In this document: in pieces, positions 55,965-63,999 of the stretch
How positions within the stretch are numbered: the stretch's first letter is position 1
Layout of the letters: each line of letters starts with the position of its first letter
Origin: Ectopseudomonas guguanensis
GTDB lineage: Bacteria; Pseudomonadota; Gammaproteobacteria; Pseudomonadales; Pseudomonadaceae
Direction of reading: 5' to 3'
NCBI RefSeq assembly: GCF_900104265.1
Contig: NZ_FNJJ01000008.1
Coordinates: forward strand, 214,856 to 278,855
Length of the DNA stretch: 64,000 bases
Program-made: the position numbers and the translations under genes
Notes under the pieces: model-generated
The model's input: the letters and a program-made list of their open reading frames with translations, nothing else
What the model was told of the DNA's origin: nothing
Database searches by the model: none

Positions 55965-56171
55965 TCAATCGGCATAACGCACATGGCGAGTCATTAGGTT
56001 GAGGCGGCCAGTGATGTCATAGGCGTTGACGCGGGCCAGGTTCTGCGTCAGTTGTGCTTCCCAGGTGTCATCGCCCATATCGCGCCAGTAGCGCTCGGGG
56101 CGGCCCGTGCAGCGGTCATGTGCCGCTGTGATCGGTTCGTTTGCGCGGTGCTGCTCTGAGAAGGGAATTAT
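55965..56171 (-). pseudogene. Decayed gene fragment (C-terminal about 68 codons)
   Basis: The minus strand stays open for about 68 codons and reads like a real protein end: PERYWRDMGDDTWEAQLTQN, then NAYDITGRLNLMTRHVRYAD and TGA. GC and codon use are like normal genes here, unlike the AT-rich DNA on its right. There is a stop directly upstream (56172-56174) and no start codon in the first half, so it appears 5'-truncated. Parent family not recognised. Confidence 0.5.
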
Positions 56172-56198
56172 TTATTGATTTTGTCGTTGCGGCACAGA

Positions 56199-56672
56199 TT
56201 ATGACGGATCGGTCTGCGGCGCGTTGCTTGGGCCCCCGCTGATAAGTGCGCCCGCTTCAGCCAGGAAAGTATCCGTCAGGGATACGTTGCTCAAAAAGAA
56301 GCGCTGGTTATTTCCCTTCATGTCAATTGTCAGTGACTTGAAGAATGGATTGCGTCGAACGCGGATATTCTTGATATCACTGGCACGAAGCAGTTCGTTA
56401 CGACGGTAGGACTCGGATTCGTCAGTGTATCGAATTCCCTCGGCTGTCAAAGAGACGCTTACATATTGGTCGCGTCGTGCGAGTGAAGAGGCAATGAATA
56501 GAATGACATTCACGGTAATGGATAACCCGAGGGGCCAGCCAACTAGATAAGCTCCCAAATTAGTAAAGGGAAAGAAGATAAGCGCGAGTAGGATGCTCGT
56601 TATCGTTGTGCTGAACATAGCCCAGGACATGACGCTGAGGTATTGTGCAGGGTTCCAAGTTGCTTGTGACAT
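56199..56672 (-). CDS. Small membrane protein, possible third immunity protein
   Basis: A 157-residue protein with two N-terminal helices (SVMSWAMFSTTITSILLALIFF and AYLVGWPLGLSITVNVILFIASSLA) and a polar C-terminal domain with YVSVSLTAEGIRYTDESESYRRNELLRASDIKNIRVRRN, reminiscent of bacterial PH-like folds. AAGGAAG precedes ATG 56672. It is AT-richer than typical genes here. It follows a remnant of the VasX tail, as the two immunity candidates do. Sequence similarity to them is low. Confidence 0.65.
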   Translation of the reverse strand: MSQATWNPAQYLSVMSWAMFSTTITSILLALIFFPFTNLGAYLVGWPLGLSITVNVILFIASSLARRDQYVSVSLTAEGIRYTDESESYRRNELLRASDIKNIRVRRNPFFKSLTIDMKGNNQRFFLSNVSLTDTFLAEAGALISGGPSNAPQTDPS

Positions 56673-56707
56673 GATTCTTCCTTGTGATGATCTATTGGTT
56701 GGGGAAA

Positions 56708-56842
56708 TTAATTTGTGTGTCTACTTGGAGTGCTTCTGTAGTTGGGAGAGTTTGCTCCACTTTCGCGCGCATGTGGCACCTGCAAGGGGAGCGGCCAAAT
56801 GTTCTGTGAAAATGGCGCCATATCGGTACTGGATTTCGATTG
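56708..56842 (-). pseudogene. Orphan VasX tail remnant 2 (oldest copy)
   Basis: Read in frame on the minus strand, this gap encodes SKSSTDMAPFSQNIWPLPLQ then VPHARE. It aligns without gaps from DM onward to the effector end DMVLSSQSTRLLSLQVPHTSE, with 12 of 21 residues the same, then runs on for 18 codons to a stop at 56708. No start codon or ribosome site is seen. It lies directly after the second immunity gene. Confidence 0.7.
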
Positions 56843-56846
56843 ATTT

Positions 56847-57620
56847 TTAGAATTGTAAAACTTCTACTTTTTCGTGTGTGTGGGGAGTGTCTGTGTTTTT
56901 TGAAAGTATGATTTCAGCAGTGGTTTCAAAATCTCTTTTGTGGCAGAAAATATATGTCCACCACGGCAGTGTCTTGTTGATATTCTCGTTGAGCCATTCA
57001 TATTCCAAGCTGACAAGGTGGCGTGATTTGTCTATGTAAATATGATTTATTTCATTCCAGGTAAATACATTGTGCCTGTAGAGGCTGTGCATTTCTTGGA
57101 ATTGCTTTGAGTTAGCCAGTCCTAGATAAAGCAAGCCCATGCCGCCAGGCCCAGCGAGCGCTACCCAAAAGGCCGATGGGTCAAGTGCAACAACGAATAT
57201 AACGGCGATAGCGGCGATAACTGTCAGCCATTTCAACGCGATCATCCAACCTTTACTTGGTGCTTTCCACTCGCAGACTTCTATGCCTGTTTCGGTCAGG
57301 CGATAAGCGAATTTTGTTTTTTGATGGGTTGTGCCATATAGAGCTAAAAAGAAAACAGAAAGAAATATTGCGCTCCAGGACAGTTTTTCAATTAAAGGAG
57401 AGTTATCGTTCTTGAAAAACATCAAATAGCAGGCGCCCAAGGCTACGCTCATCATGAACCAAAACATACCATTGGCAACTGTCGTGTTATAAGGCCTTGC
57501 CTTGATTTCCCATTCCAACAGTGCGTTTTGATTGGCGCACTTCCAGTTGTGGTGGTCTGGAAGTTCGATGGACTGGTTCCAGGGTAGAGCCTGTAGGAAT
57601 CTGTTCAAGGTACTGCTCAT
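56847..57620 (-). CDS. Putative VasX-type effector immunity protein 2
   Basis: A 257-residue membrane protein with four predicted helices (about 50-70, 80-97, 132-150, 153-175). It is a paralogue of the upstream gene: both share the start STLN-ALPWNQSIELP, NTTVANGMF, the block GTTHQKTKFAYRLTET then IEVCEWKAPSKGWMIALKWL, NSKQFQE, and the end VLQF. Helices 1-2 and the C-terminal third differ. ATG 57620 lies six bases after a decayed VasX tail, copying the spacing of the first gene. An inner-membrane immunity role is inferred from position and topology. Confidence 0.78.
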   Translation of the reverse strand: MSSTLNRFLQALPWNQSIELPDHHNWKCANQNALLEWEIKARPYNTTVANGMFWFMMSVALGACYLMFFKNDNSPLIEKLSWSAIFLSVFFLALYGTTHQKTKFAYRLTETGIEVCEWKAPSKGWMIALKWLTVIAAIAVIFVVALDPSAFWVALAGPGGMGLLYLGLANSKQFQEMHSLYRHNVFTWNEINHIYIDKSRHLVSLEYEWLNENINKTLPWWTYIFCHKRDFETTAEIILSKNTDTPHTHEKVEVLQF

Positions 57621-57626
57621 AAGCAA

Positions 57627-57692
57627 TCATTCACTCGTATGTGGCATCTGCAGGGTGGCGTAAGCACGTATTTTGTGAAGAGAGCAAAATAG
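57627..57692 (-). pseudogene. Orphan VasX tail remnant 1 (frameshifted)
   Basis: The minus strand holds CTCTCTTCACAAAATACGTG then CTGCAGATGCCACATACGAG and TGAATGA, matching the effector end closely in nucleotides but with a one-base insertion after CACAAA, so the frame is broken before LQ-PHTSE. It fills the 91-base gap after the first immunity gene. Confidence 0.75.
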
Positions 57693-57710
57693 TAGGGTTG
57701 GGCTTGGCGG

Positions 57711-58481
57711 CTAGAATTGCAGTACTGAGACGCTCTCTTCTTTTAGGGGGAGTTCTTTTAGCTGCTCACGGATGAGGGAAACGTGTTTGTCGAAGTTGCG
57801 TTTGTCCGAGAAAATGTAGAACGGCCAATCCACATATTCATTCGAGTGCGGGCTAAGCCAAGGTGTCTCAAGGCAAATTATCTTCTTAGATCGATCCAAT
57901 GTGATATTTTTGAACTCGCTCCATTGATATTCATACGTATGGTAGCTTGTATGTAATTCTTGGAATTGCTTTGAGTTAGCCAGGCCTAGATAAAGCAAGC
58001 CCATGCCGCCAGGCCCGGCGAGTGCTATCCAAAAGGCCGATGGGTCAAGTGCAATAACGAATAGAACGGCGATAGCGGCAATAACCGTCAGCCATTTCAA
58101 AGCGATCATCCAGCCTTTACTTGGCGCTTTCCACTCGCAGACCTCTATGCTTGTTTCGGTCAGGCGATAAGCGAATTTTGTTTTTTGATGAGTTGTGCCG
58201 TAAATGGCCGTCATGGTTAATATATAAAAAGGTATTCCTATTGCTATGGATTTTGAAGAGTTAGGGTTAAATATCTCGCCCATCCACCCAAAAAATATAG
58301 TGGTGAATAGGAAGAGGCAAATAAACATGCCATTGGCAACTGTTGTATTATAAGGCCTTGCCTTGATTTTCCACTCTAGGAACGCATGTTGATTGGCGTG
58401 CTTCCACTGATGTTGCTCTGGAAGTTCGATGGACTGGTTCCAGGGAAGAGCCTGGATAAGTTTGTTCAAGGTACTGCCCAT
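57711..58481 (-). CDS. Putative VasX-type effector immunity protein 1
   Basis: A 256-residue membrane protein directly after the effector gene (six-base gap), the usual place for immunity. Four predicted helices flank a polar segment with GTTHQKTKFAYRLTETSIE. The central block (about residues 95-185) is almost identical in DNA to the next gene, while helices 1-2 and the C-terminal third (YQWSEFKNITLDRSKKIICLE) are different. TsiV2, the immunity protein of VasX in Vibrio, is also a membrane protein, but homology to it is not evident by eye. Confidence 0.8.
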   Translation of the reverse strand: MGSTLNKLIQALPWNQSIELPEQHQWKHANQHAFLEWKIKARPYNTTVANGMFICLFLFTTIFFGWMGEIFNPNSSKSIAIGIPFYILTMTAIYGTTHQKTKFAYRLTETSIEVCEWKAPSKGWMIALKWLTVIAAIAVLFVIALDPSAFWIALAGPGGMGLLYLGLANSKQFQELHTSYHTYEYQWSEFKNITLDRSKKIICLETPWLSPHSNEYVDWPFYIFSDKRNFDKHVSLIREQLKELPLKEESVSVLQF

Positions 58482-58487
58482 AAGTAA

Positions 58488-61400
58488 TTATTCACTCGTA
58501 TGTGGCACCTGTAAGGAGAGCAGGCGGGTGCTTTGTGAAGAGAGCACCATATCGTTATTGGGTTCCTTGCTGAACGCATCGCTTTTCAGATCCGCCTCGG
58601 AGGACGAGGTGCCTATATCCACGCGGAACATGTAGCCCTGGCCGTTGGCGCTTTCCAGAATTTGCTCCGGGTAGCGAACTTCCAGTTCCAGCACGGGGGG
58701 GCGCTGGTAGGCGATCCAGGTTTGCCAAAGGCGGTGCTGTGTGCCCTCGGGGTAGAGGGTGTCACCAGGCAGCGGCCCGTTCGGGCGCTGTGCGGGGGGC
58801 TGGCCAAATTGTTCGATGGGCGCCCAGTGGCCTTCGAGGAACTGGTCGTAGAACTTGTCTGCCATGCCTTGCATCAGGCTGTCGGAGAACCAGCCACTGT
58901 CCACCATGGCCGGTTGCAGTTTTACGGCTGTTCCCTCCAGCTTGGATGGTAGCAAGAGCTGTAGCCAGAACCCGGTATAGATACGCGGGCCTCGCCCGTA
59001 GTAAGGCAAGGTGGAGGCGCGAGCCGCCAGGCTGGGGCGCAGGCTGATTTCCATCAGGGTGCGCAGTTCCTTCTTGTGATCTTCGTCACTGTGCGTCCAC
59101 TCAGGAGATTTGCCCCAACTGCTGCGATACAGCCAGAGCCGCAGACCCTCACGTTTGTATTGGTTGGCGACCATGCTGGCGATCAGGTAGATCACGCCGA
59201 GTAGCGCGATGATGATGGTCACCGGATTGGACATGACCCAGGCAAAACCGAACCAGAAGCCCAAGGCGCTACCTACTAGTTGCACGCCGGCAACCGCCGT
59301 CATTCCCATCAAGGCGTACATTTTTACGTTCAATGCAGTTTCTTCGGCTTTGCTAGTGGCCTTATCCACATCCTTTGAAACCTGCCAAGCTTCCACCCCC
59401 GCCGCGATAGCGCCGAATGCGGCCATACCCATGGTGCGCAAAACCAACTGCCGGGCCAAGACTGAAAACTCTGCGCTTCCAGCTTTCAGCCAAGTGCTGA
59501 CCCCTGCTTTTGCTAGCTGTGTTGTTCGTGTTCTGAGGGTTCCCTGCATATTCGCCCATTTGTTCCACGCCGGCACCGTCCAGAGCGCCATCAGTGCGTT
59601 GGCGGTATAGGCGGCATTGGCGCCGACCGTGCGCAGCTCATCCTCACTGAAAATGCCGTCATTGCGTGCCTTGTCCAGGCTATTGATGAAGTTCCAGATA
59701 TTCAGCCCGGCGACCAGCACGGGCAAACTGCCGCCAAGCTCCTGATTCATCCACTGACGGCTGCGGGCTGCATAGCCTGCCGAATTTTTTGCTTTGAGCT
59801 GCAACTGATCGAGCAGTTCTGATTGGCCCAGTGTCGCGAGCCACATGTTCACTTGGCGGGTTTGTACCTTGGTTATCTTGGATTCGGTGACGACATTACC
59901 GATTACCTCGTTAGGCCTTTGCAGGTACAGCGTCTCGCGCTTTTGTTCCAGGCCGAGCAACTGTATGCGCGCCGAGCGTTTGTCGGGGCCTTTACCGGGT
60001 AGAGAAAGAGTACGCTGCAGGCCTTTGATGTTCTTCTCGAGCTGGGCAACCTGCATTTGCCATTTACGGTTCTTCTTCGCGAACTCGGGGTCAAGAATCA
60101 AGCGGGTTTGCGTCGATATTTCCGTAGACACCAAAACCTGGGTGACGCTGAAGGCAAAGATTCGAACCGTGGGTACGAATTTCTCGCTCAAGGCAGGTAG
60201 CAAAACAAAAGCCATCAGGTTCCAGCTGTCCTTGGCTTTTTGTCCCACTACGTTGCGCAGGGTCTCGAAGGCACGCTTGCCTGGCTCGGAAAGGCTCTTG
60301 TACAGGTTGCTAGCCTGTACGCTCGGCAGGTCAAGTACCGATTTCACCTCGTTGGCTCGGCTGACTTCACTGGTGGTGTCGGAGAGTCCGCCGTGGGCTT
60401 GCCCACTACCGTCGCTCTGCCGCCCCAGGTTGTCGATGGTGCCGTAGGTGGTGAAGTTCGTAGAGATTTGCTCAATCAGCGTGGAAAGCTCCGTGCTGAA
60501 ATTGAACAGCGCCAGGCCTGCCAGCGTGGAGGGGTTGCCGTACTGCTTACAGAGCCATTGCTGACCCGTGTCGCTCGCGCCCAACTGCTCATATAGATTG
60601 GCCATGGTGTCCAGCAGATCTGTCGATTGCTGCGGATGGCAGGGGTCATAGAAAACCTCTTCTGCTTTCGGGCTGAGGTTCTTAAGCCAGTCGAGCAGGT
60701 CGCTTTCGCTGCGTTGGATGTGGGTATTCAAGCGATCCTTTTCATTGGCTCGCTCCTGGAGGTAAGTCCAGACCTCATCGAAGCGAACATCCTCGCGCCA
60801 GATCTTTTTCTGCTGCCATTCTTCTACCAGCGCGCGCCATTCCGGCCCCGACGGTGAGGTGCCCCAGTTTGTGCGGAACTGCTTTTGGGCCTGCTGTACT
60901 TGAAGGGATTTGAGAGTCAGGGTCGCGTCACTGCCGCTGTGATTGAGTAGCTGAGCTTCGCTATCGAGCAGGCTATGAGCCTCCTTGATGAAAGCTTGTT
61001 TGCGGCTTGGGTTGGCTGACACCGACTTGGGGATAAAAGGATCTAGGTTGACACCGCAAAGGCGTTGAACGTTCTCGGCGCTATTGAGCTTGTTGGCATG
61101 CTGTTTTTCTGCTGCTGCCAGCTCCAGCCAGCGGCCCTGTAAATTCATGGCCAGGTCGTCGACGATGGCCATAGGGTCGTCCAGGGCAACGAAGAGGGCG
61201 CTGTCCTGATCGGGTACGCTGCCGAGTATTAGGGCCTGGTCGATCGACTGTTTGCAGGGGCGGGACGAATCGTCTTTGTTCGTCGCTACCAGGCAGCTCT
61301 TGAAGGTCGGGGCTGTTCCTCCGGCCAGGATATCGGCGACCGCACTGCCTATTTCACGGATAGGTGCGGCATGTGCTGCCTGCATCTGGGTGCAGTATTG

Positions 61401-61925
61401 CGGCAGGTTAAGCGCGCGCATCCAGCGCTTTTGCTCTTGTGGGTTGCTGCGCATTTTTTCGCACAGGCGCCAGGTCCACTGCACGGGGGAGTAAGCGAGG
61501 AGCAGGCGGCTGCGTTTCGGGTATAGCAGGTAGGATTTGCTGTCACCGGGGTTGTTTCGCTCATCCTTGCCCAATTGGGCATTACCCCATTTATGGCGGA
61601 TGAATTGGTGACCCTTGACCTGATACTCGTGAAGCGTGCGGTCCGTTTCATCCCACACGTACAGCCAGCCGTCGCGCAGTTGGCGCAGGGTGTAGCTGCG
61701 CGTCTTGAGCTTTGGTAGATGGCCGGCGTTCCAGCCCTTGGGTAACGGGTTTGGACCTTGGGCACTGCCGCGAGCCGGTGACTCGTCTATCGCATAGCGT
61801 ACGGGGTGGATGGCAATTTCACCTGCTTTCAGCGGGCATTGACCATTTGCAGTGGCCGGCTTGTTTTCAAAAGCCTGGTTGCGTTTGGCTTGTTGCAAGG
61901 TTTTGTCGGAAGTTGTCGTGCTCAT
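58488..61925 (-). CDS. T6SS membrane effector, VasX/BTH_I2691-type
   Basis: A 1145-residue protein. The N-terminal 200 residues match the VasX N-domain style: CPLKAGEIAIHPVRYAIDE, then LKTRSYTLRQLRDGWLYVWDE and HEYQVKGHQFIRHKW. The middle is helical. Hydrophobic helices lie at about 820-848, 868-890 and 897-918, suited to membrane insertion by a colicin-like pore former. The last 220 residues are soluble and end LQVPHTSE. It follows the DUF4123 gene by 14 bases and precedes two immunity candidates. Toxicity is inferred from family and context. Confidence 0.88.
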   Translation of the reverse strand: MSTTTSDKTLQQAKRNQAFENKPATANGQCPLKAGEIAIHPVRYAIDESPARGSAQGPNPLPKGWNAGHLPKLKTRSYTLRQLRDGWLYVWDETDRTLHEYQVKGHQFIRHKWGNAQLGKDERNNPGDSKSYLLYPKRSRLLLAYSPVQWTWRLCEKMRSNPQEQKRWMRALNLPQYCTQMQAAHAAPIREIGSAVADILAGGTAPTFKSCLVATNKDDSSRPCKQSIDQALILGSVPDQDSALFVALDDPMAIVDDLAMNLQGRWLELAAAEKQHANKLNSAENVQRLCGVNLDPFIPKSVSANPSRKQAFIKEAHSLLDSEAQLLNHSGSDATLTLKSLQVQQAQKQFRTNWGTSPSGPEWRALVEEWQQKKIWREDVRFDEVWTYLQERANEKDRLNTHIQRSESDLLDWLKNLSPKAEEVFYDPCHPQQSTDLLDTMANLYEQLGASDTGQQWLCKQYGNPSTLAGLALFNFSTELSTLIEQISTNFTTYGTIDNLGRQSDGSGQAHGGLSDTTSEVSRANEVKSVLDLPSVQASNLYKSLSEPGKRAFETLRNVVGQKAKDSWNLMAFVLLPALSEKFVPTVRIFAFSVTQVLVSTEISTQTRLILDPEFAKKNRKWQMQVAQLEKNIKGLQRTLSLPGKGPDKRSARIQLLGLEQKRETLYLQRPNEVIGNVVTESKITKVQTRQVNMWLATLGQSELLDQLQLKAKNSAGYAARSRQWMNQELGGSLPVLVAGLNIWNFINSLDKARNDGIFSEDELRTVGANAAYTANALMALWTVPAWNKWANMQGTLRTRTTQLAKAGVSTWLKAGSAEFSVLARQLVLRTMGMAAFGAIAAGVEAWQVSKDVDKATSKAEETALNVKMYALMGMTAVAGVQLVGSALGFWFGFAWVMSNPVTIIIALLGVIYLIASMVANQYKREGLRLWLYRSSWGKSPEWTHSDEDHKKELRTLMEISLRPSLAARASTLPYYGRGPRIYTGFWLQLLLPSKLEGTAVKLQPAMVDSGWFSDSLMQGMADKFYDQFLEGHWAPIEQFGQPPAQRPNGPLPGDTLYPEGTQHRLWQTWIAYQRPPVLELEVRYPEQILESANGQGYMFRVDIGTSSSEADLKSDAFSKEPNNDMVLSSQSTRLLSLQVPHTSE

Positions 61926-61939
61926 GGAGATCCGTTCCT

Positions 61940-62788
61940 TTAGCCGGCAAGGCAGTCTTCATCCAGGGCCTGGATACGTTGTTCTGGCGCTAGTTTCTGG
62001 GCGTCTGGTGTCCTGGCTAGCCAGGCCTGGTAGGGGCTGTCGGGGCGCGTAGCGAAGTCGTTGCCCCAGCAGGCACAGCGCTCGAGCCAGATCGCAATGC
62101 TCCGCTCGTTGACCAGCCCCCAGGCCTCGGCGTCGAGCAGGCGTTGTTCCAGCCACTGCCCTCGTTCCTGTTCGCCAAGGCCTGAGAGGCTTTGTGGGTA
62201 ATCTGCGATCAGCCAGTCGTATAGCCGTTCCTTGAAGCTGCGCCGGTAGGCCTGTTCCAGTGCCTGAACCTGATCATCGGCGAGATGGTTGAGCTTGCCT
62301 TCCAATCGTGGGCTGTTGGGATGCGGGCGATAGGACTGCCATTCGACTGCCTGCGAGGGAGCCCAGTTGGGTGGGGGCAAGGGCACTAACCATTCGCTTA
62401 TGGGGCCCAGGAGGCCTTGATAAGCGGATGAGGGGTAACTGTTCAGCCAGTAAGCAGTCACCAGTGGATCTGCGAAGCGAAAGAGGCTGTAGCTACCCAG
62501 GTTGTCGGTGATAGTGATGAACTGACTCAGGTGATCGGCGACATCGTTCAGCGTTGCTGAACTTTGTAGTTTGCTGGCCTGCCTCTGAAGGTGAGGGTTG
62601 CCTTGCCATTCACCCAGCAAGAACGAATGGCTGTCCAGACCAACCAGAATTGGGCCGAGTTCTTTGACGCCGTCCCAGCGGGTGCCGTTGTAGAGTGGAA
62701 TGACCTCGATAGGTTCGCCTGTCCCATAAAGCCATTGCAGGGCGTCCTGACGAAGTACGCCATCCACGAGCAGGAAGTCTCGGTTCAT
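61940..62788 (-). CDS. DUF4123 effector-loading adaptor
   Basis: A 282-residue cytoplasmic protein of the DUF4123 (Tap/VasW-type) family, which links a cargo effector to its VgrG. The N-terminal half holds the domain: LYGTGEPIEVIPLYNGTRWDGVKELGPILV, HSFLLGEW and SLFRFADPLVTAYWL. The C-terminal part is helical (QVQALEQAYRRSFKERLYDWLIADYP). The ATG overlaps the vgrG stop by four bases, and the effector follows by 14 bases, so the three are one operon. Confidence 0.9.
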   Translation of the reverse strand: MNRDFLLVDGVLRQDALQWLYGTGEPIEVIPLYNGTRWDGVKELGPILVGLDSHSFLLGEWQGNPHLQRQASKLQSSATLNDVADHLSQFITITDNLGSYSLFRFADPLVTAYWLNSYPSSAYQGLLGPISEWLVPLPPPNWAPSQAVEWQSYRPHPNSPRLEGKLNHLADDQVQALEQAYRRSFKERLYDWLIADYPQSLSGLGEQERGQWLEQRLLDAEAWGLVNERSIAIWLERCACWGNDFATRPDSPYQAWLARTPDAQKLAPEQRIQALDEDCLAG

Positions 62789-63999
62789 GCTTTGGCGTCC
62801 TGTTTGGCTCGCTCGCAGATTTCACACCTTGGTGTGGCGCGTAACAGCGCCTGTCGCTGAGCAGGTACAAGCAGTTCTCCCGCCTTATCCGCGTCCGCAG
62901 GCTTCGCCGCTCCCGGCAATACCGGCGCTGCCCCCGAACCACTGCCCGGCGCGCCGCCGGAGTTGATCTTGATCACCGGCCCGACCAGGGTCACGCCGCC
63001 GCCGTCGAGTTTGATAAAGCTGCCGCCGCCCTTGAGGGTCAGTTCGCTGCCGGCTTCGAGCACGACTTTCAGGCCGCTGGAGAGGTGGATTTCCTGGCCG
63101 GCCTGGATGAACTGGCCGTTGCCCAGCTTGATGTGCTGGCTGTCGCCCACCGTGAGGTGGTCGTTGGCCTTGATCTCGGCCTTGCGGTCGGCGTGAGTGG
63201 TGCGGTGTTCTTCGGCCTTGAAGTGGCTGTAGGCGTTGGCCTCGACGGTGTCGTGGCGCTCAAAGCCGACGCGGATCTTCTGGTCGTGCTCGATGTTCTC
63301 GTCCCAGTCGCGCTGGGCGTGGATGTAGATCTGCTCGGCGCCCTTGCGGTCCTCGATGCGCAGCTCGTTGTAACCACCACCGCCAGGGCTGCTGAGGGTC
63401 TTGAACACGCTGCGGGTCTTGTTCGCCGGCAGGTCGTAGGGCACCACGTGTTCGGCGTGGTACAGGCAGCCGGTGATCAGCGGCTGGTCGGGGTCGCCTT
63501 CGAGGAAGGTGACCAGCACTTCCATGCCGATGCGCGGGATGGCGATGGCGCCGTAGCGATCGCCCGCCCAGCTGGAGCTGACCCGTAGCCAGCAGCTGGT
63601 TTTTTCATCTGCCTGACCTTCGCGATCCCAGAAGAACTGCACCTTGACCCGACCATATTGGTCGCAGTGGATTTCCTCACCGGCAGGGCCTGTGACCACG
63701 GCGCTCTGGCTGCCGAGGATGCGCGGTTTGGGGTGGGCCAACTGGGGGCGGAAGGGCACGTCCCAGGGCGTGGCGGTAAAGCGGTTGCGGTAGCCTTGGT
63801 GGAAGTCGGTGTTGTCAGCTTTACCCTCTCCCCCGGCCCCTCTCCCGGGGGGAGAGGGGAGGTTCAACACCGACTCTTCCAGCACCTGCGGCTGCTTGCC
63901 TTCGTGCAGCACTTCGGTCAGCAGCCAGAGCTGGTTCCAGGCCTCGCGCGGGTGCTCGGTCAGGTCGAGGAAGTGGCCGCTGACCAGGGTCGGCGAATC
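62785..63999 (-). CDS. vgrG: T6SS spike protein VgrG (partial, runs off the window)
   Basis: About 404 C-terminal residues are visible; the frame stays open to the window edge (DSPTLVSGHFLDLTEHPREAWNQLWLLTEV). Then come the OB-fold region (QGYRNRFTATPWDVPFRP, GPAGEEIHCDQYGRVKVQFFWD, RVSSSWAGDRYGAIAIPRIGMEVLVTFLEGDPDQP), the DUF2345 needle (VGDSQHIKLGNGQFIQAG, SELTLKGGGSFIKLDGGGVTL) and a short tail with CEIC. It pierces target membranes and carries the downstream effector. Near 63823-63864 an in-frame palindromic repeat codes for LPSPPGRGAGGEGK, absent from normal VgrGs. Confidence 0.95.
   Translation of the reverse strand, partial: DSPTLVSGHFLDLTEHPREAWNQLWLLTEVLHEGKQPQVLEESVLNLPSPPGRGAGGEGKADNTDFHQGYRNRFTATPWDVPFRPQLAHPKPRILGSQSAVVTGPAGEEIHCDQYGRVKVQFFWDREGQADEKTSCWLRVSSSWAGDRYGAIAIPRIGMEVLVTFLEGDPDQPLITGCLYHAEHVVPYDLPANKTRSVFKTLSSPGGGGYNELRIEDRKGAEQIYIHAQRDWDENIEHDQKIRVGFERHDTVEANAYSHFKAEEHRTTHADRKAEIKANDHLTVGDSQHIKLGNGQFIQAGQEIHLSSGLKVVLEAGSELTLKGGGSFIKLDGGGVTLVGPVIKINSGGAPGSGSGAAPVLPGAAKPADADKAGELLVPAQRQALLRATPRCEICERAKQDAKA
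63823..63864. repeat. Palindromic repeat, family F, inside vgrG
   Basis: ACCCTCTCCCCCGGCCCCTC followed by TCCCGGGGGGAGAGGGGAGG. The same element is intergenic at 38398 and 16126. Here it adds about 14 residues in frame between LEESVLN and ADNTDFHQGY of VgrG. Confidence 0.8.
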
